Of a DNA stretch of 64,000 bases, positions 1-10,812 are shown in pieces. The position numbers and the translations under genes are program-made. This DNA is from Paracorniculantispora psalliotae. Lineage: Eukaryota; Ascomycota; Sordariomycetes; Hypocreales; Cordycipitaceae. Each line of letters begins with the position of its first letter. Position 1 is the first letter of the stretch. Location of the stretch: contig PHFE01000022.1 in assembly GCA_002796755.1 (NCBI GenBank), forward strand, positions 602,126 to 666,125, written 5' to 3'. Under the pieces are notes generated by a model. It was not told where the DNA came from and made no database searches. It saw nothing but the letters and a program-made list of their open reading frames with translations.

Positions 1-1273
1 TCTCGATGGCGCTGCTTTCCTCCGGAAGGCCCTTCTTCTCCTGCTCTTCAATGTAGTTGCGCACGCGCTCGGCAAACTTCTTGCTCAGGAAGTTGTCGAG
101 GGTGATGATGGAGCGCTCGAGGAAGAATTCTGAGACCTCACCGAGGGTGTCTGGGGTAAGGTATGTCGGCGCGATGTACTTGAGCAGGAACTCAAGATCC
201 GCCTCGTCGAACTCGTCGCCATCGTCCTCAGCCTCGGCCTTGGGCTTCGCCGTCTTGGTGACGGGCACGACGCGGGCCTGCGGCGCGTCGTACTGGGCGG
301 GATTGCCTTGCAGCTGCATCAGACTGCTGTTTTTGGCGTTCTTTTCCTCCTCACCCTGAACGAAACCCTCTTCACCCGGCTGGGGGATGTGGAACCAGCC
401 GCTGATGGCCATGCGCACGCGGCCGCCGTCCTTTTCCAGCTGCGCCTTGGTCTCGGCGTGGTACACCTCCTCGACGTCGTGGAAGCTCTCGCCGGGCTGG
501 ACGGCGAAGAAGCTGAGCTGGTTCCACGCGGGAGGGATGCTCTTGACCACGTCGGGAAGCGGCGTCTTGGCCGCCACGCCGTCATCGCCCACCTTCTCCT
601 CCACGGGGAACAGGCGCAGGGCGCCGCCCCATTCGGCCTGCCAGGGCGTGTCCGGGTCCGTCAGGTACAGGATGTAGCTGACGCGACGGCTGCCAATGAC
701 GTCGTCGTGGCACAGCAGGTAGCAGCCTGGCGTGTAGACGTTGATGGCCATGTCCGTCTTGCGACCGCTCAGCGGGCCGCAGCCGGTGATGCCCGCGACG
801 TAACTGCGGAAGGACTCGGAGTAGATGGCGTCGCGCAGCGCCAGCAGCGAGGGGAGCTTGGCGAGGGACTCGTCATCGAGGCCGTCCAGGTTGGCAAGAT
901 CACCAGACTGGTGAATCTTGTAAATGTCGGTCTCCTTGGGCGTAAAGTGCACATTGGCCTGCACTTCCTTGCGGACGTTGCGCAGCAGCTCGTCGTTGAC
1001 CAGCTCGTGGATGACGGCGTGTTTGTACGGCGTCGATTCTGCGTATTCGGTCTGGTATGCGTCGAGGTTCTTGCGGTCAAAGAGCCCGTCACGGAATCGC
1101 CTCTGCGCATCTTCGGGGCTCAAAGCTAAAGGCTGTTTGTTAGCGACAATCTCTCGGACATTCGGCGCATTGCAACGGTGTGTAGCCGAGAGCTGTGGAC
1201 TGAACTTACCAGCCTTGGCTCTCTTGGCCGGTGAGGGCTTTGCTTCAGAGGAGCCGGTAGCCTTTCTCTTCAT
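1..1273 (-). CDS. ofd1: Prolyl 3,4-dihydroxylase Ofd1/Tpa1 family (partial, 3' end outside window)
   Basis: This is a 2-oxoglutarate/Fe(II) dioxygenase of the OGFOD1/Ofd1/Tpa1 family. Members hydroxylate a proline of ribosomal protein Rps23, and in yeasts they also link oxygen to sterol regulation and translation termination. The start is at 1273, followed by a basic, lysine-rich N-terminus resembling a nuclear signal. Exon 1 is 1210-1273 and exon 2 runs from 1125 off the left edge, with an intron at 1126-1209 (GTAAGT, branch GCTAAC, TTTAG). The HxD iron motif lies in CHDD at about residues 160-162. A further histidine follows in SFHDVEEV (about 236) and the 2-oxoglutarate arginine in GGRVRMAISGW (about 255). 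The second, non-catalytic half begins after an acidic DDGDEFDEADLEFLL segment, as expected for two-domain Tpa1 proteins. The intron is 84 nt with no in-frame stop, so retained and spliced forms both stay open. The family call is firm; the intron is likely but not certain. Confidence 0.9.
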   Translation of the reverse strand, partial: MKRKATGSSEAKPSPAKRAKAGKFSPQLSATHRCNAPNVREIVANKQPLALSPEDAQRRFRDGLFDRKNLDAYQTEYAESTPYKHAVIHELVNDELLRNVRKEVQANVHFTPKETDIYKIHQSGDLANLDGLDDESLAKLPSLLALRDAIYSESFRSYVAGITGCGPLSGRKTDMAINVYTPGCYLLCHDDVIGSRRVSYILYLTDPDTPWQAEWGGALRLFPVEEKVGDDGVAAKTPLPDVVKSIPPAWNQLSFFAVQPGESFHDVEEVYHAETKAQLEKDGGRVRMAISGWFHIPQPGEEGFVQGEEEKNAKNSSLMQLQGNPAQYDAPQARVVPVTKTAKPKAEAEDDGDEFDEADLEFLLKYIAPTYLTPDTLGEVSEFFLERSIITLDNFLSKKFAERVRNYIEEQEKKGLPEESSAIE

Positions 1274-1940
1274 CTTGCAATTGGGTTTATTTCAAGTTGA
1301 ATTGGCTGAAGGTGCGGTTTGTAGAGAAAATGACGATCTTGATGAAAAAAAGTCAGGCCATGGTGCTGGAAGTGACGACTTTTTAATGGGTCTGGCTCTT
1401 TAGATGGGTGGCCCCGCCGACAGCTTGCCGCCGCCCCTTGCTGCAGAGTAACTGGCGATGCAGGGGAAGCTGCAGATAGCACGGCAAAAACAATTTATGC
1501 GGTGTACTATGTGGGCGGCTATTCTGTACTGCCGAGAGCCTGTCGATTTTATGGTGTGCGTGTTGGATTGGTTGCGATCTCGTCTCTCCGCATGATCTCA
1601 ACACGCACACGACATCGTATTATGATACAGCTTAGACAAACTGAAAAATCGGACGCGGCCACAAGGTTCCTTGAGACGGATTTATAATTTCAGCGTCGAT
1701 GTCGAGTGCCTCTACAGCTTACGACCTATTTTTCGAGCCCCTGCATGATTGTTCATGCACAACACGCACCTCGGCGTTTGCTCCAGGGTAACAACCCTCC
1801 ACACGAGCATCCCGACAAACGAAGTCCTGCTCTCACGTATTCTTCACGTGCAGAGAATGTCGCACATTTTCTGACCGAATGATGAAATGTAGTATTATTA
1901 GATCTATTTTACAGATGATGCAACCATAAACCGTCGCCCG
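1274..1940. other. Intergenic: ofd1 promoter and FMO 3' flank
   Basis: This gap lies between the ofd1 start and the stop of the flavin monooxygenase, both on the minus strand. It should hold the ofd1 promoter and the 3' untranslated end of the monooxygenase. I see no gene or clear motif. Confidence 0.5.
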
Positions 1941-3472
1941 CTACCTCCACTCAATGCTCGACCGAATGTCTCCCCACCACGCGCCCAATACATCCTTGAA
2001 CCAGTAGGACCGCGGCTGCCACTGCTTGGAACTACCGGCCTTGGGCAGATTGCTCAGTCCACTCTTGACATACGTCGACTTGAGACGCATAAACGGCACT
2101 TCCTCCATCGTGCGCTTCTCCTTCTCCGTGCGCGTCGGGACCAGGGCCTGCTTGCCCTCGCGGTCGAGCTGCTTGATCATGCGGGCAGCTAGCTGCGCGG
2201 TCGCGTCGGCGCCGGGCGTCCAGCTCGCGTCGACGTAGCCAAAGGCAAAGAACCAGTTGGGCAGACCTTCGATCATGGTGCTCTTCCACGCGTACCGGTC
2301 CGGTAGGTGTACTTCCTCGCCGTCGACGGTGACGCGGGCCTTGCCGCCGACGACGGTGCGCAGGCCGGTGGCGGTGATGATGATGTCCGGGTGCAGCTGC
2401 GCGCCCGAGGTCAGGTTGATGGTCTTTTCCGTAACGGCGGCGATGGCGCCCGTCTGGACGCTGGCGGTGCCGGCGCGCAGCGCGGCGTAAAAGTCTGCGT
2501 CGGGCGTCGCGCACAGTCGCTGCGTCCAGGGGTCGTAGCCGGGCACGAAGTCGGGCGCGGGGTCGCTGTCCGCGGGCAGCTGCGCGGCCATGGCGCCGAG
2601 CAGGAACTTGCGCGCCGCGGTGGGGTTGCGCAGGCACCAGCTCACAAAGGTGAGGTTGACTAGCGAGCGTTGGAAGCGCACGAGGACGGACGAGAGACGG
2701 ACGGGCAGCCAGCGCAGCATCCAGGCCTCGAGCCCCGAGCTGCGGTTGGGCACGGGGATGATGTAGCTCGGCGAGCGCTGCAGCATGGTGACGTGCGCGG
2801 CCTTGTCCGCCATGCTCGGAAGCAGCGTCACGGCTGTGGCGCCGGAGCCGATGATGACGACGTTCTTGCCTGCGTAGTCGAGGTCCTCGGGCCAGAACTG
2901 CGGGTGGACGACGCGTCCCTGGAACTGCTCGATGCCGGGGATGACGGCCTTGAGCGGCTCGTCGTAGTCGTAGTAGCCGGACCCGAGGCAGACGAAGCGG
3001 CTGCGCAGCTGTGTGTGGGTGGCGCCGTTGACGGTCACGTCGAGTGTCCAGGTGTTGGTCTTGCTGGACCAGTTCAGGGCGTCTACCTTGTGGTGGAATC
3101 GGATGTGCGGCGCGATGCCCTCCTCCTCGACAGCTTCATGCAAATACTCCTGGATCAGAGGCCCCTCGGCAATGGCTGGGCCCTTGGTCCATGGCTTCCA
3201 CGGGAAGCTGAATGTGTAGAGATCAGAATCGGACCGGATGCCTAGATCGGAATGCGGTCAGCAGCGGTTAGGAGGGTAAGGCTGCGGGTAGTGCGCTTAC
3301 CAGGATATGTGAACAAACTCCATGTGCCACCAATTTCGTGTCGCCCTTCGACAATGGCATATGTGAGATGAGGATTCGCCTCCTTTAGCCGGTAGGCAAA
3401 GCTAATGCCGGAAATACCAGCGCCGACGATGAGAACGTCGTAGTCAAACTTGCGGCCGCTACTGTCAGCCAT
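1941..3472 (-). CDS. Flavin-containing monooxygenase, Baeyer-Villiger type
   Basis: A 490-residue FAD/NADPH monooxygenase of the class B (FMO/BVMO) family, which inserts oxygen into ketones or oxygenates N or S atoms; the substrate cannot be told. Exons are 3301-3472 and 1941-3241, with a 59-nt intron at 3242-3300 (GTAAGC..CTAG). The first dinucleotide site is GAGISG at residues 17-22. The Baeyer-Villiger fingerprint FxGxxxHxxxWP is complete at residues 164-175 (F164, G166, H170, W174, P175), and the second Rossmann motif GSGATAV follows soon after. The splice joins TYPG to IRSDSD, the usual sequence after the first FAD site. There is no signal peptide. The gene is divergent from the class V PLP enzyme at 4675 across 1.2 kb, so the two may be co-regulated, but no wider biosynthetic cluster is visible. 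Confidence 0.9.
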
Positions 3473-4674
3473 TGCAGCGATTGGAGCTCTTTTGGGTAAC
3501 TGATTGTTTGCAGTTGCTGCAGCAAGTGAATATGTGTATCACGACACGAGGCAATTATGATAGAGGAGAAAAGAAAAAAAATATTCTGGAGAAGGCTTGA
3601 GACCAGCGGGCGCTGCAAGAGTCGCAGAAGAAAGGTCAGGGATCTTTTTAAGGAAAACGCGCCGCCCTGCAAGTTGCAGGGTCTCCCGAGCCGAAGTGGA
3701 AAAGGGTACGTACCCCAGCCGATGACTCCGCGGGGTTGCCGGTGTTTGCCTTTGTCATTTCCCCGTTAATTACGCATCACAGCGTGAAAATCGTCTCCAT
3801 AATTCGTCTACGTTTGAAATGTGCGGAGTTTCGGATCGCTCGTCGGCCCATCCTGGTTGAGGGACTGGCCGAGCGAACGAATGGGCTGATTTCGTTCTTG
3901 ATGCTGAGCCGCGGCAACTGACCGGCTGGTTGGTAGACGCCGGTGGGCTGCCGGAATGAAACACGCAGCAGGGGCCGGACTTTTGAATCCAGGTGCAGGT
4001 GATGACTTTATCAAGTTGTTGTAACAAATACCAAGAGCAGCTCATGAATTGACTCGAATTGACTCGAATTGACTCGAATGGTTTACTTGAACAACATCTG
4101 AATTCATAGTGAGTGCGGACTGTCGAGCAACCCGAGCACGCAGACAACCACGGCGTCAGGAGAAGCGGCCAAGGTTTGCAGCAGAACAGTCGTGTCGCAA
4201 ATGGAAATAACGTCAAAGATGCGCCAATACAATAATTGCGAACAAAATGCAAAAAGGTTCAGCCGATGGGACCGGAGCTCAAGTGGACGTGCGCACCGGC
4301 CGGACAAGCGGGGTCAAGCAGACACGGACGGACTGCGATGCGGACGCGAGGAGCCCGTCCAGATGCGACAATTATCTATTTGTTGGCTGGATATAAGAAT
4401 ACAATTGACATACTGAAACAGTATAACAAAATATAGCACATTTCTTCGCGATGCATTTCACAATTTGGAAGATGGTTGGCAGCCCCGCACGTGACGCGGG
4501 CGCATCGAAAGCGGCACGCGACTTGCACCTCCGGCAGATGCATCACTTGTTTCCCCTCACCAACCAATTCATCTCACCGATTTCATCAGATATCGGTACC
4601 ATCTAGCTTCGTAACATCTGTATTCTGTAATTCATCCCCCTTCTTACCCACCGCCAACGTCCGGGACAGCAGCC
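3473..4674. promoter_or_regulatory. Shared divergent promoter region (FMO / PLP enzyme)
   Basis: This 1.2-kb region separates two divergently transcribed metabolic genes and must contain both promoters. It contains the TGACTC triple repeat at 4046-4079. I see no convincing gene in it. Confidence 0.6.
4046..4079 (+). repeat. Three tandem 10-bp repeats carrying TGACTC
   Basis: The unit GAATTGACTC is repeated three times exactly, followed by GAAT. Each copy holds TGACTC, which matches six bases of the Gcn4/CPC1 (AP-1 type) site TGACTCA. The 10-bp period is about one helical turn, so the sites would face the same side of DNA. A regulatory role is inference. Confidence 0.6.
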
Positions 4675-5957
4675 ATGGCGGATTTCTACCCCGAGGCCCG
4701 CAAGCGGTTCCCCGCACTCAAGGACAGCGCGCAGGTCTTCTTCGACAACGCCGGCGGCAGCCAGACGCTGGACACGGTCATTGAGTCGATCCGGGAGTAC
4801 CTGAGCCACTCCAACGTGCAGCTCGGCGCCTCCTACACCGTAGGCCGGCGCGCGACGGCCAGCTATACGCGGGCGTTCACCGACGCCGCCGACTTCATCA
4901 AGGCCAACGTCGACGAGGTGGTGTTTGGCGCGTCCACGACGCAGCTGCTGCGCAATCTGTCGTGGACGCTGCGCTTCAAGCCCGGCGACGAGATTGTGCT
5001 CTCCGCCATCGACCACGAGGCCAACATTGCGCCGTGGGTCGACCTCGCCGAGCGCCAGGGCCTCGACATCAAGTGGTGGAAGCCCAAGGACGCGCTCGAC
5101 CCGGAGCTGCACCCGCTGGACCTGGCGGCGCTGCTGTCGCCGCGCACGCGCCTCGTGTGCTGCACGCACGCGAGCAACCTGCTTGGCACCGTCACCGACA
5201 TCCGCGCCATTGCCAACCTCGCGCACGGCGTCGGCGCGCTCGTCTGCGTCGACGGCGTGGCCTACGCGCCGCACCGGCTCGTCGACGTGCGCGAGCTCGG
5301 CGCCGACTTTTACGTCTTCTCCTGGTACAAAGTGTACGGCCCGCACGTGGCGACGCTGTACGCGAGCTGGGCGGCGCAGACGCAGATGCGGTCGCTCGGC
5401 CACTTCTTCAACCCGCACACCAGCCTCGTCGACAAGATGGGCCTGGCGGGCGGCAGCTACGAGCTGTGCCAGAGCGTGTCGGCCGTCGTGTCGTACCTCG
5501 GCGACCGCGAGTACGGCTCGTGGAGCACCATGGAGGAGCACGAGGAGGCCCTGACCGAGGCCCTGCTCGAGTACCTCCGCGAGGTGCCGGGGATTACGAT
5601 CTACGGCAAGCGCGGCGTGCAGGAGTCGCGGCTGCCGATTGTGAGCTTCACCGTGGACGGCTGGAACTCGCAGGCCCTCGTCGAGGCCGTCGAGAAGCGC
5701 TCCAACTACGGCCTGCGCTGGGGCGCCTTCTACTCCAACCGGCTGGTGCGCGAGACGCTGCTGCTCAAGGAGGACGGTGTGGTGCGCGTGAGCCTGGCGC
5801 ATTACAATACGAGTAAGTTGTCTTGACAAAAACGCGAGAGACGAGTTGGTACATGCGTTGCTGTTTTTCGCGGATACTAATCTTCGGTGTTGCAGTGGAA
5901 GAGGTGCTTGGGCTGATCAAGGTTCTCAAGGAGGTGCTGCCGCAGTCGAGCGAATGA
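4675..5957 (+). CDS. Class V aminotransferase / cysteine desulfurase-like PLP enzyme
   Basis: A 399-residue fold-type I PLP protein of the cysteine-desulfurase-like branch of class V aminotransferases. Exons are 4675-5812 and 5896-5957, with an 83-nt intron (GTAAGT..TGCAG) that splits an ATG codon near the C-terminus. The N-terminal FFDNAGGSQ matches the FLDNAAxS start of this class. The SAIDHEANIAPW and HASNLLGT motifs, and the aspartate of VCVDGVAYAPH that pairs with the PLP pyridine nitrogen, are all present. The Schiff-base lysine is K219 in FSWYKVYGP. There is no mitochondrial presequence, so it is unlikely to be the Nfs1 scaffold enzyme. The substrate is unknown (cysteine lyase, desulfurase or epimerase are possible). 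The body of the gene is very GC-rich at third codon positions. Confidence 0.88.
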
Positions 5958-6451
5958 ATCAAGTAGCTTCAATTCCTCGACGTCGCATTTCACATACTAT
6001 TGATGAATTGAATGTGAATGCGTTTTTGTAATAGTAAAAGTAACTAAATGTAAACTGTAAAATATTTTTTGGTATGATGTGATATACCTCAGGCCGGCAG
6101 TTATATATGCGGGGCATGTCCGAGTGTGGGGGACAGACTTGACGAAATGCCGAAAATCTGGGGAAGCACAGAGACAATTAAAATGAGGCATTCATGTATA
6201 TTACGTCGAGACCATGTTGCGGCCGATACTAGTTACCAGAGCAAGCAAATCCGTTCATTAAATACAGTCACTATGGCGAAACGTCGTGACTGATTCTGCA
6301 AACACCCCTTTCCTCCATTCGTAGCATTACAAAGGCTTCGTGACATGCGTAACTCTGCGTGCAAATCATCCCAATTCCATCTTGATAGCGTCGCGACGAC
6401 TCTTCATTGGCTAAATAATACCCCTCGACACGAATTCTTTCAGATCGTCAT
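5958..6451. other. Intergenic between convergent genes
   Basis: The 3' flanks of the PLP enzyme (+) and the CFEM gene (-) meet here. The sequence is AT-rich and I see no gene. Confidence 0.5.
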
Positions 6452-7104
6452 TTACAGAGCAAAGGCGAGAGCGGCGGCAGCACCGACAAGGCCAGCCATG
6501 TTGGTAGGAGCGGCGCCGGGCTTGTTGGTGGAGGAGGCGGCCGAGCTGCTGCCGGCGCCGCTGCTGGCACCGGTGCTCACGGAGCCGGTGGACTGAGCAC
6601 CAGAGGAAGAGGCGCCAGTGGTCGTGGAGCCGGAGCCGGAGCCGCTGGTGGTGGTGGCAGCGGGGGTGGACGAGGCCGAGGCAGCAGAGCCGGTCGAGGC
6701 ATCGCCGGTCGAGGTGGCGGCGGCCGTGTTGCAGGTGACGGCGGTGGGCAGGTCGACGTCAAAGGCCTTGCAGAGCTTGTTGGCGAGGGCAATGGTGTCG
6801 GCCTTGCCCTTGTCGTCGCAGACGGGGGCGAGGCAGCAGGCAATGTTGTTGATGAACTCCTTGTTGCCGCAGACGCACTTGTAGTCGAGGAGACTGCAGC
6901 CGGCAATGTTGGAGCCGCTGAGGAACTTGCCAACGCAGGTTTTCTGAGAGCCATATCAGTAAAAAGAAGGCGAGATCGGATATGCGACGGCCCGTTGTCC
7001 GTCCCGTCGGTAATACTTACAGCGCAGCTGGGAATGTCGTTGAGGGGGTTGCCCTGAGCGGCGACGAGGCCGGCGACGGCGAGGAGAGAGAGGGTGAACT
7101 GCAT
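6452..7104 (-). CDS. CFEM-domain GPI-anchored cell-wall protein
   Basis: A 191-residue secreted protein with a CFEM domain, the eight-cysteine fungal module used in haem and iron capture and at the host-contact surface. Exons are 7021-7104 and 6452-6943, with a 77-nt intron at 6944-7020. Residues 1-17 form a signal peptide ending in VAAQG. The cysteine pattern starts with IPSCAKTC. The segment CSLLDYKCVC holds the aspartate three residues before the cysteine, which is the axial haem ligand in characterised CFEM proteins. CC, VC, LC and TC follow. Then comes a Ser/Thr/Gly/Ala-rich stalk of about 90 residues and a hydrophobic tail (AGLVGAAAALAFAL) after an asparagine and small residues, as expected for a GPI signal. 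The intron falls directly after the first CFEM cysteine-alanine, at the same place as in the second CFEM gene (55672). Confidence 0.92.
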
Positions 7105-8679
7105 TTTGGCTGTGGAGGGGGAGGTGGTGTTTGTCTAGGAATTGACGAGTTGAGATGGAGATTGAAGAGTTGCAGGAGGGAGAAATGTCGATGGAAGAAG
7201 ACGAAAATGGATGAGGAGAGAATAGGAAGAAAGAGTAAAAAGCTAGACAGAAGTTGGCGCCCAAATTAATTATGATGGGCTTTCTGGGGAGGCGCACAAG
7301 TCTCGACGCCAGGCACGGGGGCCTCGGAGCTCAAGTGGGGACCGTTTGTATTGGTACCTCGCCAACTCCCTTGAGATTGCGCTGATGCTGCTCCAGGGCC
7401 TGACGCACATCAATTTCTCTCGGCCGTCAGCGCAGGGTTCCCCAGAGACCGTCTGCCGGCAGAAAGAATTGCCCGTCACAGTGACAGAGGATGGCTGTCA
7501 CTGGCTGGCTCCAGGGGCTGGGAAAGAGGCTGTCGACATGGCGCCGTGGCGGCGCACCAGTGGCGGAGAAGGGTACCTCGCGCTGCACCACGCCCACATG
7601 CTATGTAGCTACATACGAGCCCTTGCTTTTTCGCCATGTTGTCGGTGGCAGTCCGTATTCCGGGCCGATAGTGGTCGAGGTACACACCAGGAACCGAATT
7701 GAGGCTCAATCGTGGTGGTTGGCTCGTTTTCGTCTTCGGCTTTGCCCGCAGCACTGGTCATACAACCACTAAATCAGCGCATCATGACTATTGGTTGTTG
7801 GAATATTATAAAAAGAAAATAGTCCACCAGAAAATATAAACCCGCACCCGTCACCCTCGTACCGGTACCACCACCCACCCCAGCGCGCAGCTCTTCTCTT
7901 CAAGTGGCAAAGATGGCCGGCGCATCATCGTCACTCCAATACTACCCTTGCCGGCCAATCGCTGTTCCGCAGCTCAGCTTCGGCACCGATGAGCGAGCCA
8001 GCGGGGTGTGGGTGGCCCTGTATCCGTAATTACTTCCTATTTAATTTTGGGTGTGAAATTTGGCCGATGAACGAATCAGCAAGCCAAAATTAGCTTGCTT
8101 GCTCTCGGCCCAGCCGCCAAATCGCTACTAGCTTCCTGTCGTGTGCCCTGGCCAATGTCGAGCTAGCGCCGCCCGTAGAACCTGCTCCTGGACGATGCTC
8201 CGAAACAGCCCATGTAACGTAGTTTGGCTGCAGTACAGGGGAGACGACGATGACCGAGTTCCAAGAAATTGGCATCTGACGACGGGTGTAGATGCTGGAA
8301 GTTGGTGCTGCATCGCTGCGAGACCAAAGAGAAGAGAAGAAAAGTAGGCAGGAAAGAGAAAGAACAATTAAGAGAACAGTAAAGACAAAGATAGTCCTAA
8401 AAATATAGGAAAATTGGGAGATGTATCCGAAATATCAAAATACCAGTCACTATGTCATGCGCAATCGTTAAACTGACTGTATACCATCATGAGCTGCATA
8501 CGCCAAATATAGCATTCCCTGCATATATCTCTACTTTAATTCCGCCACCCTCTGCCGCTGCCAGAAATAGCCATTGATAAAAAATATAGTTCAAACATCT
8601 CTTGGAGAAAAATAGCCGTAAATTCAACTGTAGCACAGACGCCTCGGTCCTGCGCCAGAACCATCACCTGTCGCCTCTT
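7105..8679. other. Intergenic, 1.6 kb
   Basis: This holds the CFEM promoter, with a purine-rich top strand from 7120 to 7260 that gives a pyrimidine-rich leader on the minus strand. It also holds the 3' flank of PPE1. Short ORFs here look like noise. Confidence 0.5.
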
Positions 8680-9933
8680 TTATACCTTTTTGCCCTGCCG
8701 TAACAAATCAGACACCTTCGGCGGCAGCACCAGCTGGTTGCGGTCGTTGCGCGTGTAAAAGTCCACCAGGCTGACCGCCGTCTGCTCCGGCAGGTCCTCG
8801 TGGATGAAGTGGCCCGCCTCCGGAAACACCTGCAGGTTGTATTTCCCCTGCATCTGCCCAATCGTCAGCTCCGTGTCCAGACGGTCGGTCCCCGCCAGCA
8901 GCAGCAGCTTGCCGCCTTTCGCCGCCAGGAACTTGCGGCTCAGCCCCACGAACCAGTCCTCCCAGAACGGCTGCGTCGCGGCGAGGTTGGTCCGCCAGCG
9001 CCACGGCCGCTCGAGGCCGGGCATGCTGTCCTCTTCCCGTAAAAGCGCCGGGACGGACGCGCGCGCCGATGTCGAGTTGCGCACCGTCCGCGTCCGGATG
9101 TGCCAGTCGATGCCCGACGCCACGCTCGCGAACCCGCTCGGCCGCGTCGACAGGTACGTCTGCATGCTCTGCAGCGCGTCCATGGCGGAGCCCTCCACCA
9201 CGTCGAGCACGGCGTAGGCGAGCAGCGCGGTCCCGAGACGGCCGGTGCTGGCGAGGTCCGTGATGACGGCGCCGCCGAGGGAGTGGCCCACGAGCACGAG
9301 CGGCGGCAGCGACGCCCAGCTCATCTGCGTCTGGACCTGCTCAATCATGAAGAGCAGGTCGGCGGAGAGCGTCTGCAGCTTCAGATCCACGTCGGCTTCG
9401 TTTTTGGTCGTGGTCGAGCCGTGGCCGCGGCAGTCCACAGCCAGGATGCCGGCGTTGGGCATCCTCTTGCGAATCTCGGAACCAACCACCGCAAAGGTCA
9501 GCCCCGACGAGCCAGCTCCGTGGTGCATGACAAACAGCGGCCCCTTGTCGACGGGCGAGCTAAGATAGGCGTGGAATGTCACCGACTGATCTTCCGACTC
9601 CATGTACAGCTCCCGCTCAAAGTATGTCGTCCATGGTGTCGGTTCCAGTGTCCGCCCTCGGGTGACGCTGCACACCGGGTTAGCAGATGGCTCCTCTTCC
9701 CGGTTCAACGCAGATGGAGAGACCTACCCGTTGGGCCGCGCAAAGAGCCTCTGGTTTGCAGTCGGAACAATGGTGCCAGTCGAAGACACCGACGACGCAG
9801 AGGACGCGGACGACGAGTCGTCGTCGGCGGCATCCGCGGCCTCGGCAACCGGGTAATCCTCCTCGGCCTCGTCAAACGCCTCGTGCGGGATCCCGAGCTT
9901 GGCCTTGGCCCAGGCCCTCTGAAGATCGCTCAT
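8680..9933 (-). CDS. ppe1: Protein phosphatase methylesterase 1 (PP2A demethylase)
   Basis: A 397-residue alpha/beta hydrolase of the PME-1/PPE1 family, which removes the C-terminal leucine methyl ester from the catalytic subunit of PP2A. Exons are 9728-9933 and 8680-9667, with a 60-nt intron whose in-frame TAG requires splicing. The N-terminal 60 residues are acidic and serine-rich, as in fungal PPE1. The core opens with TPWTTYFER and FVMHHGAGSSGLTF (oxyanion region). The nucleophile is S198 in GHSLGG, preceded by VDCRGHG. The catalytic histidine is in EAGHFIHED near the C-terminus. Start choice is MSDLQRAWAKAKLG, the usual PPE1 opening. Confidence 0.95.
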
Positions 9934-10226
9934 TGCACACGCGAGGAAAGGGTCCAGCCGTCAGTCCTCGATGGCGGTCAAAAAGGTCTCTGGTTCATGC
10001 GTGCGTTTCATCACATGGTTTGGTGGCGCGGGGTCGTGGCGCACTGTGGAGACGCCTGCAAAAATGCGCCAGCAGCACAGTGCATGCTGCGTCCTGCACT
10101 TTCACCTCCGCGCAATCTCCAATTTTCACACACAATCTAGCCATCTTGCATGGCGCCGTGCTATTTTTGCTCAGCAAGACATTGGTATGAGTTAAATGAG
10201 CCTTCTTTTTTTCGCATCAGTGTCAG

Positions 10227-10258
10227 CCGCGCCCGCAGCCGCGCCCGCAGCCGCGACC
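10227..10258. repeat. 12-bp GC-rich minisatellite
   Basis: The unit CCGCGCCCGCAG is present twice exactly and a third time in part (CCGCGACC). It lies upstream of PPE1 on its promoter side. Confidence 0.7.
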
Positions 10259-10494
10259 GGCCCCTGCACTAACAAATTGGTCATAAACGACATGTTTGAA
10301 TCAAAGTTGTCATTGTAACCAAGTCTAAGATAGCCGAATCGATGCGCCGTTTTGCGTAGTTTCCAACTTATTTAGCTCCAGTCTCTCTCGCACGAAGTGG
10401 GACTTTGCTGCTCCTGGGCAATTCGACAGGCTACATAGTACATACCCTCTCTCCAGGTTTTATCTTCTCTTTACCCTTTGACCGAACCCACATT

Positions 10495-10716
10495 ATGGAC
10501 TTCTGCTACCATGGCGATCAACCCAATGGTTTCTTGGGTTACTGCCGTCGCTGTGCACAGCTGACCCGCCCGGCGAATAGTGAGTGGTGCAGAACCCTGA
10601 GGCGGAGTAAGTCGCTGGTCTTAAGCTCAGCACTTGCTCTGCCTTGTATACGATGATACGCGCACCGGATTCTCCCTGCAGACGTGATTCTTCGAGCTGC
10701 AAGAGTCAGACGCTGA
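10495..10716 (+). CDS. Possible small Cys-rich protein (doubtful)
   Basis: A pyrimidine-rich leader (10440-10490) precedes an ATG that opens a short reading frame with the pattern C-x2-H followed by C-x2-C (MDFCYHGDQ, GYCRRCAQL). A GTGAGT donor at 10580 and a CTGCAG acceptor ending at 10681 would join it to a short basic tail ending at 10716, giving about 39 residues. A second donor, GTAAGT at 10607, is also possible. I recognise no family. It may be a real zinc-binding micro-protein or chance. Confidence 0.15.
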
Positions 10717-10785
10717 CCGGTGGCGATACAGCAGCGGCCATTGGCGACAAGATCTGGAAGAGGTGGGCGTTCTCTTTCGCGGACC

Positions 10786-10812
10786 CGGCGGCGGCGGCGG
10801 CGGCGGCGGCGG
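10786..10812. repeat. CGG microsatellite, nine units
   Basis: A perfect (CGG)9 run. It creates poly-proline or poly-alanine reading frames that are not supported as genes. Confidence 0.9.

Noticed and set aside
308..1129. 273-codon plus-strand ORF opposite ofd1
   Set aside because: Shadow frame. The minus strand encodes an Ofd1 protein with its iron ligands.
4603..5829. 408-codon antisense ORF opposite the PLP enzyme
   Set aside because: Arg/Ala/Val/His-rich shadow of a GC-rich gene; no motifs.
10786..10812. Poly-Pro/poly-Ala ORFs at the CGG repeat
   Set aside because: Created by the microsatellite itself.
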